Below the pieces are notes generated by a model that was given only the letters and a program-made list of their open reading frames with translations, made no database searches and was not told the origin of the DNA. The position numbers and the translations under genes are program-made. Source: Baekduia alba (GTDB lineage: Bacteria; Actinomycetota; Thermoleophilia; Solirubrobacterales; Solirubrobacteraceae). Taken from it: a stretch of DNA of 64,000 nt. The DNA is taken from positions 496,001 to 560,000 of the forward strand of contig NZ_CP114013.1 in the NCBI RefSeq assembly GCF_028416635.1, given 5' to 3'. Shown piece by piece: positions 52,739 through 61,146 of the stretch (positions are counted from its first letter, which is position 1; every line of letters starts with the position of its first letter).

Positions 52739-53487
52739 CGCCGCCCGCCCGCCGCCGGCGTCCCCGGACCGCGCTGCGCGCCGCGGCCGTCGCCGCGCTC
52801 GCGGCCTGCGGGCTGGCCGCCGTCGCGCCGTCGCCCGCGGGCGCGGTCGGCGCGCCGACCCAGCGCGCGGCCTGGACGGCCCGCATCGTCGCCGCCACGA
52901 CGGCGACCAGCCGCCCCGGCGGCGGCCGCACGCTCGCGCGGCTGCCGGTGACCACGAGCTGGGGCGGCGGGCCGGTCACGCTGCTCGTCCACGGCGCCCG
53001 TCGCGACAGCGCCGGGCGGCGCTGGCTGCGCGTCGGGCTGCTGCAGCGCGGCCCGCGCCGAACCGGCTGGATCCCCGCCGACGACGCGGTCCTCGGCCGC
53101 ACGAGCTGGCGTGTCGAGGTGTCGCTGCACCGCCGCCGCGTGGTCGTCCGCCGCGGCGGGCGCGTGCGATGGCGGCTGCACGCGGTCGTGGGCTCGCCGA
53201 CGACGCCGACGCCGACGGGGACGTTCTCGGTCCTCGAGCGCGTCCGCCAGCGCGACCCCGGCGCCTTCCCCGGCTCCTGGGTGCTGTTCCTCACCGCTTA
53301 CTCCCACGCCGTGCGCTGGTTCGACGGCAACGACGGCCAAGTCGGGCTCCACGGCCGCGGCGGCGCCAGCCTCCGCGACCCGCTCGGCAGTGCCCGCTCA
53401 CACGGTTGCATCCGCCTCACCAATCGCGCGATCGCGCGCATCGCCCGGCACGTGCCGGACGGCTCGCCGGTCGTGATCACTCGATGA
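52735..53487 (+). CDS. Secreted L,D-transpeptidase (YkuD domain)
   Basis: 250 residues with an N-terminal export signal (hydrophobic stretch about 14-38), an SH3-like wall-binding region (about 45-105), and a C-terminal YkuD domain with catalytic motif SHGCIRLTN preceded by VGLHGRGG. It forms 3-3 peptidoglycan cross-links outside the cell and would reseal or reinforce the wall around the secretion channel. It starts with GTG inside the preceding stop and overlaps the surface protein gene. Confidence 0.92.
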   Translation: MTPPARRRRPRTALRAAAVAALAACGLAAVAPSPAGAVGAPTQRAAWTARIVAATTATSRPGGGRTLARLPVTTSWGGGPVTLLVHGARRDSAGRRWLRVGLLQRGPRRTGWIPADDAVLGRTSWRVEVSLHRRRVVVRRGGRVRWRLHAVVGSPTTPTPTGTFSVLERVRQRDPGAFPGSWVLFLTAYSHAVRWFDGNDGQVGLHGRGGASLRDPLGSARSHGCIRLTNRAIARIARHVPDGSPVVITR

Positions 53488-53501
53488 CCCCTGGAGTCCT
53501 C

Positions 53502-54980
53502 ATGACGATCCCCCGGGCCGCCCTCGGCCCGCTCCTCCTCCTGTTCCTGCTGACCCTCGTCGCGCTCGGCCGGCCGGCCGCCTCGGAGGCGGCCGGCATC
53601 TCGGCCCGGACCTGCACCGGCGCGAACGCGACGGTCCCCGGCGGCTTTGCGAGCGCCGGGCAGTGGGCGGTGCTGGAGAACAACGTCGGGCAGCGCCCGC
53701 AGTACGGCACGTCGACGAACTTCACCGGTGTGCCGCTGTGCGCGGTGCGCTCCACGGGCACCGGCACCAGCGGCGATCCGCAGTGGATCTTCTGCACGCA
53801 GGCGTCGCTGTACGCGTGCGGGCAGGACGCCTTCGGCGGCGCGAGCCTCGCGGCCGACCTCGACGCGCGGGCGCGCGCCGAGATGGCCTGGGCGATCACC
53901 ACCGCCGACCTGTCCACCGCGATCGGCCGCGCCGTCGTGCAGACACGCGTGTGGTGCGTGGCCGACCGCGTCCAGCGCCATCGCGCCGACGCCGACATCG
54001 TCGCCGACGCGCGCGCGTACTTCACCGACCACGGGGTCACGCTCCCCGCCGGCACGGCGTGCCCGAGCTGGGGCGCGGTCGACGCCGGCCTGCGCCCGCA
54101 TCCGCAGCTGACTGCGCGCGCCACGTCCGCGACCGTCGCCGCCGGCGACCCGGCGCGCTTCGAGATCACGACGAACCTGCCCGAGATCCGCGTCGCGGCC
54201 AAGACGGCGGACGGCGTCGCCGCGTCGCTGGACCTGTGCCCGGACGCGCCGGCCGGCATGACGCTCAGCGGCGGGACGCTCCAGCTCACCGGTACCTCCG
54301 ACGCCGCGGCGCGCACGGTGCCGCTGTGCGCCGCGGGACCGGACGCCGACGGCTCGACGCGGCTCGACGTCAGCACGACCACCGCGGTCGCCGGCGACCT
54401 CACGGTCATCCGGTCGCTGCGCTCGCCGTCGACCTGCCAGCTCATGGTCACCGCGCGCGGCGGGCGGCTCGCCGCCTCGGCCACGGTGGGCACCGAGCAG
54501 GAGGAGCAGGAGTCCGAGGAGACCGAGGAGACCGAGGAGACCGAGGCCCCGGTCGTCGCGACCGCGCGGAGCACACCGGCGCCGAACCTCACGATCGCCA
54601 AGCGGCGCGTGCGTCGACACGGCGAGGCGCGGCGCGTGCACAGCGGCGCTGCGGTGCGCTGGGCGATCACGGTCCGCAACACGGGCACGGGCGCGGCCAG
54701 CAACGTCCGCGTCTGCGACACGCTGCGGCGCGGCCTGGCCGTCGTGCACACGACCCCACACGCGCCGCTGAGCGGCGGCCGGGCGTGCTGGCGGCTGAAG
54801 TCCGTGGCGGCCGGCGGCCGCGTCACCCTGCGCATCACGACGCGCGTGAGCGTCGGCAGCGACGGCGCGCGCTGCCACGCGCTCGCCAACAAGGCCTCGA
54901 TCGTCGGCGGCCCGTCGGCCAGCAGCACCGTGACCGTGTGCCACCGCACCCGGACGCGCAGCGGCGGCACCACCGGCTGA
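53502..54980 (+). CDS. Secreted surface protein with DUF11 domain, possible adhesin
   Basis: 492 residues with a signal peptide (LGPLLLLFLLTLVALG). The first domain has several cysteines and a CTQAS and AVVQTRVWC pattern slightly like thioester-adhesin (TQXA) domains; this is uncertain. A low-complexity acidic segment (EETEETEETE) follows, then a DUF11-type Ig-like domain (VRWAITVRNTGTGAASNVRV) and a basic end. An ATG at 53484 overlapping the previous stop is an alternative start. It could be the contact factor of the secretion system. Confidence 0.78.
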   Translation: MTIPRAALGPLLLLFLLTLVALGRPAASEAAGISARTCTGANATVPGGFASAGQWAVLENNVGQRPQYGTSTNFTGVPLCAVRSTGTGTSGDPQWIFCTQASLYACGQDAFGGASLAADLDARARAEMAWAITTADLSTAIGRAVVQTRVWCVADRVQRHRADADIVADARAYFTDHGVTLPAGTACPSWGAVDAGLRPHPQLTARATSATVAAGDPARFEITTNLPEIRVAAKTADGVAASLDLCPDAPAGMTLSGGTLQLTGTSDAAARTVPLCAAGPDADGSTRLDVSTTTAVAGDLTVIRSLRSPSTCQLMVTARGGRLAASATVGTEQEEQESEETEETEETEAPVVATARSTPAPNLTIAKRRVRRHGEARRVHSGAAVRWAITVRNTGTGAASNVRVCDTLRRGLAVVHTTPHAPLSGGRACWRLKSVAAGGRVTLRITTRVSVGSDGARCHALANKASIVGGPSASSTVTVCHRTRTRSGGTTG

Positions 54981-55022
54981 GCGCGGCATGAAGATCCCGG
55001 GGACGCGCGGCGGCGCGTCTCC

Positions 55023-55052
55023 GGGGGGCGCCCGGCCCGGGTCGGTCAATGA
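55023..55052 (+). promoter_or_regulatory. Shared promoter-like element, copy 5 (diverged)
   Basis: GGGGGGCGCC (55023-55032), 15 bases, AATGA (55048-55052), 41 bases before the 55094 start. Position fits a promoter for the small protein and the coupling ATPase. Confidence 0.45.
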
Positions 55053-55093
55053 GATCCATGAAGGACCTCATCCACCGATCCAAAGGAGGGCTC

Positions 55094-55396
55094 ATGCCCG
55101 AGTTGCTCAACGAAGGCCTGCCCGAGCGCAGCGCCCGGTCCAAGTTCGACTTCACCAAGTGGGCCGACGGGCAGGCCTGGAAGTTCGTCAGAGGCGAGGA
55201 CTACACGAGCTCGACCGAGACGTTCCGCTACAACGTGAAGCGCTGGGCCAAGGCCCAGGGCGTCGAGATCGAGCTGCGTCCCTACCCGCAGGTCGACGCC
55301 GACGGCAACGAGGTGCCGCTGACGAAGGCCGACGCGGTCGCCCTCGGCGTCCGCTTCGTCGTCGACGCGCCGGCCCCAGCGGCCGCCGCGCGATGA
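55094..55396 (+). CDS. Small conserved-looking protein before the coupling ATPase
   Basis: 100 residues, soluble and charged (KFDFTKWADGQAWKF, then YNVKRWAKAQGVEIE). Strong ribosome site AAAGGAGGG. Its stop overlaps the coupling-ATPase start (ATGA), and it has its own copy of the shared promoter element. No family recognised. A partner or cargo-binding adaptor of the ATPase is a reasonable guess from position. Confidence 0.75.
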   Translation: MPELLNEGLPERSARSKFDFTKWADGQAWKFVRGEDYTSSTETFRYNVKRWAKAQGVEIELRPYPQVDADGNEVPLTKADAVALGVRFVVDAPAPAAAAR

Positions 55397-58300
55397 CCAA
55401 CCGGACCCTCGCGGCGGTGTTCGCCGTCGCCGTCCTCGCCGTGGCCGCCCTCGTCGCCGGGGTGCTGGCCGGCGAGGCGGCCGCGGCCGACGCGGGCGCC
55501 GCGTCTCAGCACCACGCCGCGCAGATCGTCGACCACGGCCCGGGGATCCTCGCGGACGTGGTCGGCACGGCGTGGCGGATCGTGCGCCTGCCGCTGCTGC
55601 TCGGCATCGTCGGCACCGGCTCGCTGTTCTTCATGCGCAGGCGCGCGCGTGCGGAGCGGCGCTTCACGCGGCTGTGGCTGCTGCCGTTCCGCGCCGACGA
55701 CGCCGAGCCCGAGGCGGTCATGCGGCTGCTGGAGTCCTGGCATCAGCAGCTGCTGGAGCGCTGGTGGCGCCGGCTGATGCACGGCCAGGCCGGTCTCGCG
55801 CTGGAAGTCATCATGGCCCCCGACGCCGAAGGCGATCGCACGGCGCGGCTGTCGGTCGTCTGCCGGGAGGAGTTCGCCGAGACGGTCGAGGGCAGCCTGC
55901 TGGCCTGCTATCCGGACAGCCGACTGGTGCGCGGCGAGCAGGGGCTGCCCGCCGTCACCGAGGTCATCCGGATGAAGAAGCGCTACTCGTTCGTGCGCGC
56001 GCTGCGCGGCGGGGAGCTCGAGGACGGCAAGGTCGTCGACACGCTGCTCGGCCAGATGGACCGGATCGGCGAGACGGCCGTCGTCCAGTACGCGCTGACG
56101 CCGACGCCGGCGCTGTTCGACCACTACTCGCGCTGGCGCTACGGCCTGCGTGAGCGGGACGCCGGCGCCGCCGCGGCCCGCAACCCGGCGAACCCCGGCA
56201 TGCGCTCCGAGGTGCTCGCGGCCGAGCTCCAGGGCGGCCTGCGGGTGCAGCACCGCGCGCTGTTCTTCACCGAGATCCGCATCGGGGCCGCCAGCTACGG
56301 CGCCTGCCGGGCGATCGCCGGAGCGTTGCGCGGCGCGTCCGCCGCCGAGAACCGGCTCGTGGAGCGCCACATGCGCGTGCGCCGCGACCTCTACCTGCGG
56401 CGCCTGCGCGCTGCGGTCGGCAACCCGATCCCGGGTTGGCGCCGCGAGGTGCTCAGCTCCGGCGAGCTGGCCGGCCTGTGGCAGCTGCCCAGCCCGGGGC
56501 TCAAGACCGCGCGGGTGGCGCGGACCCCGGTGCCGCGCCTGCTCGCGCCGCCGGAGATCAGCCGCAAGGAGCTGCACGCGCTGGCGCGCGACGAGCGCGG
56601 CCTGGTCGGGATTCGGCCCGAGGACAAGAGCGACGGGCTGGGCCTGATCGGCGGCCAGAAGACCGGCAAGACCTCGGTGCTGTGCCGCACGGTGCAGGCC
56701 GACGGGCTCGACGACTCCTGCGCGATGGTCGTCCTCATGCCCAAGCCGGGCGACGCGCTCAAGGCGCTGTCGATGGTCCCCGCCGGGCGCACGGTCCACT
56801 ACCTCGACCTCGAGCGGCCCGAGCTCGGCATCAACCCGCTGATGGGCGACGGCGAGCCGGCGATGATCGCCGACAAGGTCGTCGAGGCGTTCCGCGACGT
56901 GCACGCCGAGGGCGACATCAAGGGCTCTTCGGACCGCTACCTGCGCCAGGCGGCGCAGGCGGCGATCGGCGCCAGCCGCCACGGCGTCATCGACGGGCCG
57001 CCCACGCTCTGGCACATGTACCGGATGCTGCTGCCGCCGGAGGTGAGCTTCCGCGAGAAGGTCGTGGAGGCGCTCTACCCCGACCAGCGCTTCACCGAGA
57101 CGGCCACGTTCTTCGGCCGCGAGCTGCCCAACGACCTGGCCAACGCGGCCGCCCAGACCAACGCCAAGCTCGACGCCCCGCGCAACAAGCTGCTGCGGCT
57201 CATGGTCGACTCGCTGGACAAGGTCCTGCGCCATCCCAAGCAGCTGAACCTCGACGAGGTCATCCGCAACCGGGAGGTGCTCATCGTCGACGGCAAGATG
57301 GGCACCTTCGGCACCGACAACTGCCGGGTGATGATGCAGTTCATCCTCACCTGCCTCTACGGCGCGCTCCAGCGCCAGCAGCAGCTCCCGGACGCGGAGC
57401 GGGTGCGCGTCGCGGTCAAGGTCGACGAGGCGCACCTGATCATCAACAACTCGTTCGCGGACGCGTTGGCGACGCTGCGCTCGGCCGGCCTCGAGGTCGT
57501 CGCCGCGTGGCAGTACGGGGCGCAGATCGAAGACCCCAAGCTGCGCGGCGGCATGATGAGCCTCCTGCGTCAGCGCTGCATGTTCTCCATGGGCGAGGCC
57601 CAGGACGCGCTGGAGATGAGCAAGATGGCGATGGCGGCCTACACCGACCTGATCCGCGACGACACGGCGTCGCGGGCCCGGCTGCGCCTCACGCCCGACA
57701 CCATCTTCAACCTCCCCAACCACCATGCGGTGTGCTCGTGGATCAGCAAGGGCGCGCGGCAGGGCGCGTTCATCGCCACGACGATCCCGCTCGAGGTCGA
57801 CGACGAGGTCGTCGCCCACCACCTCCAGGCCCAGCGCGAGCGCGGCGGGTTCGTGCCCGACCGGCTCCCGGATCCGATGCCCGACCTCGACTGGAGCGAT
57901 CCCGACGACGAGGTCTCGGTCGACATGCCCGAGCTCGAGGTGGAGGCCGCGGCGCTGGTCGGCGCCGCGGCGGTCGCCGAGCGGTCGGCTCCGGTGCGCG
58001 CGCCGGAGCCGCCCGCGCCTCCGGCGCCTCCGGCGCCGCCCGTGCCCCCGGCGCCGCCCGTGCCCCCGGCTCCGCCGGAGGAGCCGCTCGCGCCGGACGA
58101 GTTCCTCGAGCCGGCTCCGGTCGAGGACGCCGAGCGGACCCCCGCGCCGCCGCGCGAGGGCGCGCCCGACTCCTACACCGAGCTCGACTTCGACGACGTC
58201 CGCGGGCTCGTCTGGGAGAGCGACGAGCCCAACGCCGAGCCGCACGAGCCCAGCGAGCGCGAGCTCGAGATCCTCGGGGCGCTGTGGGCGAGCCGCTTCC

Positions 58301-59256
58301 TGTTCACCAGCCAGATCTGGCGCCGGTGGTGGGCGACCAGCTCCCAGCGGGCGTGCCAGCAGGGCATGCAGCGGCTGTACGCCGCGGGCTGGGTCCGGCG
58401 CTTCAAGTTCCAGCGCGGCGAGCGCGGCGCCCAGCAGCGCGTGTACTCCCTCACCGAGGCGGGCTTCGAGATCCTGCGGGGGCGGACCGGCCGCAAGGGC
58501 CAGTACCTGCGTGACGACGAGGTCTGGCGCATGCCGTCGACCGGGGACCCGCGCCACATCCTGCGCGACCTCCAGGTCAACGGCTGGGTGCTCGCCCTGG
58601 AGAACCTGGCGGGCTCGCGCCGGGTCGGGCGCTGGCTCGGGCCGGGCCAGGGCCGCCTCGAGCCGCCGCGGCGCAAGGTCTACGGCGAGTGGAAGGACCT
58701 GCGTCCGTCCGAGGTCGTGCTCGGGTCCAACCACCGGCTCCAGGGGTTCGCCGGTGAGCACTTCGAGGCGGTCATGCCGAACGCGACGGTCGAGCTCCGG
58801 CTCGGCGGCGGCGAGCGCCAGCGGCGCATCGACCTCCTCGTCGAGCTCGACCGCAACCGCGGCCTCGGCGCCGCCGAGGACCGCCTCCGGCGCTACGACG
58901 GCCTCGTCTCCGGCTGGGGCCGGATGCTGCGCCGGTACCGGTCGCTGGGCACGGTGCCGGCGGTCGTCTTCGTCAGCGGCGACGACCACAGCCGCCTGCG
59001 GCTGATCCAGCTCGCCGACCGGGTGCTGACCACCCGGATCGCGAAGGCCGGCAGCGACGAGCGCGAATGGCCCTACCTCGGCCGTCGCTCGATCTTCTTC
59101 GCGATCGAGCGCGACGTCCACGAGGGCTCCCTCGCGGCGCTGGCGCTGCCGCCGCTGCCGCCGGAGGCGCGGGTGCGCCTCGGCGAGCCCGACGCCGAGG
59201 CCTGCCGGCCGCGGCGCGTGCACATCGTCGACCCGCGCCTGCTGCCGACGCGCTGA
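55393..59256 (+). CDS. TraD/VirD4-like coupling ATPase fused to a replication-relaxation domain
   Basis: 1287 residues. Two membrane segments (about 5-27 and 61-82) and an N-terminal domain precede an ATPase domain with Walker A GGQKTGKT (420-427) and Walker B VKVDEAHLI (Asp678, Glu679). A Pro-rich linker (about 870-935) leads to a winged-helix plus alpha/beta domain (about 955-1250; LEILGALWASRFLFTSQI, YSLTEAGFEIL) of the replication-relaxation (Replic_Relax) type. The first half is the motor that feeds substrates to the T4SS; the second half probably binds DNA. Such a fusion would join motor and DNA recognition in one chain. Confidence 0.85.
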   Translation: MTNRTLAAVFAVAVLAVAALVAGVLAGEAAAADAGAASQHHAAQIVDHGPGILADVVGTAWRIVRLPLLLGIVGTGSLFFMRRRARAERRFTRLWLLPFRADDAEPEAVMRLLESWHQQLLERWWRRLMHGQAGLALEVIMAPDAEGDRTARLSVVCREEFAETVEGSLLACYPDSRLVRGEQGLPAVTEVIRMKKRYSFVRALRGGELEDGKVVDTLLGQMDRIGETAVVQYALTPTPALFDHYSRWRYGLRERDAGAAAARNPANPGMRSEVLAAELQGGLRVQHRALFFTEIRIGAASYGACRAIAGALRGASAAENRLVERHMRVRRDLYLRRLRAAVGNPIPGWRREVLSSGELAGLWQLPSPGLKTARVARTPVPRLLAPPEISRKELHALARDERGLVGIRPEDKSDGLGLIGGQKTGKTSVLCRTVQADGLDDSCAMVVLMPKPGDALKALSMVPAGRTVHYLDLERPELGINPLMGDGEPAMIADKVVEAFRDVHAEGDIKGSSDRYLRQAAQAAIGASRHGVIDGPPTLWHMYRMLLPPEVSFREKVVEALYPDQRFTETATFFGRELPNDLANAAAQTNAKLDAPRNKLLRLMVDSLDKVLRHPKQLNLDEVIRNREVLIVDGKMGTFGTDNCRVMMQFILTCLYGALQRQQQLPDAERVRVAVKVDEAHLIINNSFADALATLRSAGLEVVAAWQYGAQIEDPKLRGGMMSLLRQRCMFSMGEAQDALEMSKMAMAAYTDLIRDDTASRARLRLTPDTIFNLPNHHAVCSWISKGARQGAFIATTIPLEVDDEVVAHHLQAQRERGGFVPDRLPDPMPDLDWSDPDDEVSVDMPELEVEAAALVGAAAVAERSAPVRAPEPPAPPAPPAPPVPPAPPVPPAPPEEPLAPDEFLEPAPVEDAERTPAPPREGAPDSYTELDFDDVRGLVWESDEPNAEPHEPSERELEILGALWASRFLFTSQIWRRWWATSSQRACQQGMQRLYAAGWVRRFKFQRGERGAQQRVYSLTEAGFEILRGRTGRKGQYLRDDEVWRMPSTGDPRHILRDLQVNGWVLALENLAGSRRVGRWLGPGQGRLEPPRRKVYGEWKDLRPSEVVLGSNHRLQGFAGEHFEAVMPNATVELRLGGGERQRRIDLLVELDRNRGLGAAEDRLRRYDGLVSGWGRMLRRYRSLGTVPAVVFVSGDDHSRLRLIQLADRVLTTRIAKAGSDEREWPYLGRRSIFFAIERDVHEGSLAALALPPLPPEARVRLGEPDAEACRPRRVHIVDPRLLPTR

Positions 59257-59332
59257 AGCGACCTTCGCTGGATCCGCGAGGCGCCGTCGGGCGCTTCGCT
59301 GGATCCGGCGAAGCCCTTCAGCGCAGTGGAAT

Positions 59333-59402
59333 TTGGCGCCTTGCGCGCGCGGAAGTACCGTTTGGCGCGCTTCCTCTCCCTTCTCTCTCTCTCTCTCGTC
59401 TC
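59333..59402 (+). promoter_or_regulatory. Operon B promoter and pyrimidine-rich leader
   Basis: TTGGCG (59333-59338), 17 bases, TACCGT (59356-59361), then TTGGCGCGC and a C/T run at 59371-59402. It matches the operon A element at 15828 in order and spacing. Upstream at 59263-59306, CTTCGCTGGATCCG occurs twice as a direct repeat; no gene lies in 59257-59504. Confidence 0.55.
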
Positions 59403-59444
59403 TGCAGTACCCGCCGAACCGGCAACCGCCATTCGGCTCGCACC

Positions 59445-59492
59445 GGTCGTCATCGACGACCGCCTTGAGCTCGGGCCCTTCCAACGCCCGAG
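59445..59492 (+). promoter_or_regulatory. Two leader hairpins of operon B
   Basis: GGTCGTC (59445-59451) pairs with 59455-59461, and CTCGGGC (59470-59476) with 59486-59492. Both are perfect. The same sequence blocks reappear in the hairpin at 60150. Confidence 0.5.
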
Positions 59493-59504
59493 TGAGGAGG
59501 AACC

Positions 59505-60134
59505 ATGTTCAACCTCGACCGCGCCCTCGGCGAGCTCGACAAGCACCTGCCGACGGACCTCTCCCCGCGGCGGCGTCGCCTGATCCTGGCCCTGGGCCTG
59601 TTCGGCGGCTTCCTCGCCCTCATCTGGGTCACCGACCTGCCCACCGCAACGGTCATCACCGCCGTCGCCCTGGTGGTCATCGTGAAGCTCACCCCGGGCG
59701 CAAGCGGAGCTGCCGCGGGCATTCCGGCGCTGAAGGAGCGGACGGCACCCGACCTGGTCGCCAGGGTCGGCATCTCGCTCGACGCCCTGTTCGACCTCGT
59801 CGGCGCGACCCGCGGCGCGCAGCAGCGTCAGATCATCGTCGCCGTCCTCGACGTCTTCGAGCTCTTCGGCAGCGACTGCGAGGTGGAGGTCGACTCCACC
59901 ATGGCCAACGCGCGGGCCGCCAGGGGCGACCTTCCGAGCCTCACCAAAGTGGCCGCCGACGTCGTCGACGGGCTCACCATCGCCAGGATGAGCCGTCGCG
60001 AGGACGCCGAGGGCCGGCACCTCATCGCCACGGTGGCCACGGCGGAGGGCGCCACCGTGGTCCTGTCCTGGACCGTCCGCCTCGTCAGCGGCAAGTGCGA
60101 GTACCGGGTCGACGACGTCACCGGCTCGCTCTGA
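59505..60134 (+). CDS. Membrane protein carrying one copy of a novel ~115-residue domain
   Basis: 209 residues. Two close membrane segments (about 26-66) are followed by a soluble domain that also occurs twice in the 60222 product. Shared positions include a leading SLD.L..(L/V)V, QRQIIVAVLDVFELF, GDLPSLT, DAEGRHLIATV and VVLSWTVR ending in YR(V/I)D. No known family recognised. GAGGAGGAACC ribosome site. First gene of operon B. Confidence 0.8.
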   Translation: MFNLDRALGELDKHLPTDLSPRRRRLILALGLFGGFLALIWVTDLPTATVITAVALVVIVKLTPGASGAAAGIPALKERTAPDLVARVGISLDALFDLVGATRGAQQRQIIVAVLDVFELFGSDCEVEVDSTMANARAARGDLPSLTKVAADVVDGLTIARMSRREDAEGRHLIATVATAEGATVVLSWTVRLVSGKCEYRVDDVTGSL

Positions 60135-60149
60135 AGCACCACCCCATCC

Positions 60150-60189
60150 GAGCTCGGGCGGTCGTCATCTCCGACGACCGCCCGGGCTC
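60150..60189 (+). terminator. Intercistronic 17-bp hairpin in operon B
   Basis: Arms 60150-60166 and 60173-60189 pair along all 17 positions (one G-U pair) around a six-base loop. No U-run. It repeats sequence from the leader hairpins at 59445. Confidence 0.65.
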
Positions 60190-60221
60190 GTGCTCGTTCA
60201 TCGCCTGATCCAGGAGGAACC

Positions 60222-61103
60222 ATGTCCGAACACGACACCAGCGGCGAGGCCACCCCATCGATCCCGCCGCCGAGCGGGCGCGGCGTCCCCGCGACCGTCA
60301 TCGCGACCGACCCTGGGCTCCGCCCGGTGGTCGATCTCATCAAGCACATCCCCCTCGACCGGCAGTGGCGGGCGTTCGGCGCCATGCTCGATGCCATCGA
60401 GCTGCTGCCCATCAGCAAGATGGTGGCGTCGATCGACACCTCCCTGTTGGAGGCGTGGGGCCCAGCGGGCGAGCTTCCGGGTCTGACCGAGGAGGCCGTC
60501 GCCCTGTTCGAGGCCGGGCTCGAGGTCGCCTTGACGCGCCGCTTCGAGGACGCCGAGGGCCTGCGCCTCGTCGCCACGGTGATCTCGCCGAAGGCATCCA
60601 CGCTGATCCTGTCCTGGACCGTCCGCCGCATCGGCGCCGGGTACGAGCGCCGGCTCGACAAGGTCACTGCCGGCATCCCGCCGCTCGTGGAGCGGACGGA
60701 CGTCACCCTGGTCGTCGGGGACGGCGTCTCGCTCGACCCGCTGCTCGAGGTCGTCGACGACACCCTGAGCGACGCCCAAGCCGAGACGGTCGTCGCCGTC
60801 CTCGACGTCATCGAGTCGTTCCACGTCGGCGGCTGCGTGGCGACGTCGGTCAATCCCGACAGGGTGAGGGCGCGGGCGACCAGGGGCGAGCTTCCGCGCC
60901 TGACCGAGGACGCCGCTGTCCTCTTCGAGGCGGGGATGTGGGCCGTCCTCGCCGACCGTTCCGAGGACATCGACGGCCTGCATCTCGGCGCGTGGGTGTT
61001 CACACCGGAGAGGACGAAGGTCGTCCTGTCCTGGACCGTCCGCCGCGTCGGCCCCGACTACGAGTACCGGATCGACCGCGTCGAGGTCGTGGACGTGTTC
61101 TGA
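60222..61103 (+). CDS. Soluble protein with two copies of the novel ~115-residue domain
   Basis: 293 residues. After a Pro/Ser-rich start, the domain occurs at about 30-150 and again at 165-290. Both copies contain GELP(G/R)LTE, a (V/A)LFEAG helix, EDAEGLRL or EDIDGLHL, and LSWTVRR at matching positions. It has no signal or membrane segment, unlike the 59505 protein, so the two could be a membrane receptor and soluble partner. Function unknown. Confidence 0.8.
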   Translation: MSEHDTSGEATPSIPPPSGRGVPATVIATDPGLRPVVDLIKHIPLDRQWRAFGAMLDAIELLPISKMVASIDTSLLEAWGPAGELPGLTEEAVALFEAGLEVALTRRFEDAEGLRLVATVISPKASTLILSWTVRRIGAGYERRLDKVTAGIPPLVERTDVTLVVGDGVSLDPLLEVVDDTLSDAQAETVVAVLDVIESFHVGGCVATSVNPDRVRARATRGELPRLTEDAAVLFEAGMWAVLADRSEDIDGLHLGAWVFTPERTKVVLSWTVRRVGPDYEYRIDRVEVVDVF

Positions 61104-61146
61104 GCCCCGCTCCCATCCGCTTCCTCTCCGAAAAGGAGCAATCACC

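Noticed and set aside
39360-59256. Type VII (ESX) or type II/Tad secretion instead of T4SS
   Set aside because: No WXG100, EccB/C/D or TadA/B/C genes are seen. VirB4, PrgI and TrbL-like proteins together fit a T4SS, although the ParA-like protein alone could have suggested Tad.
55282-59484. A minus-strand frame of about 1400 codons opposite the coupling ATPase
   Set aside because: No domain, unnatural composition (Arg, His, Leu, Asp) and no ribosome site. The plus strand carries Walker motifs and overlaps its neighbours properly.
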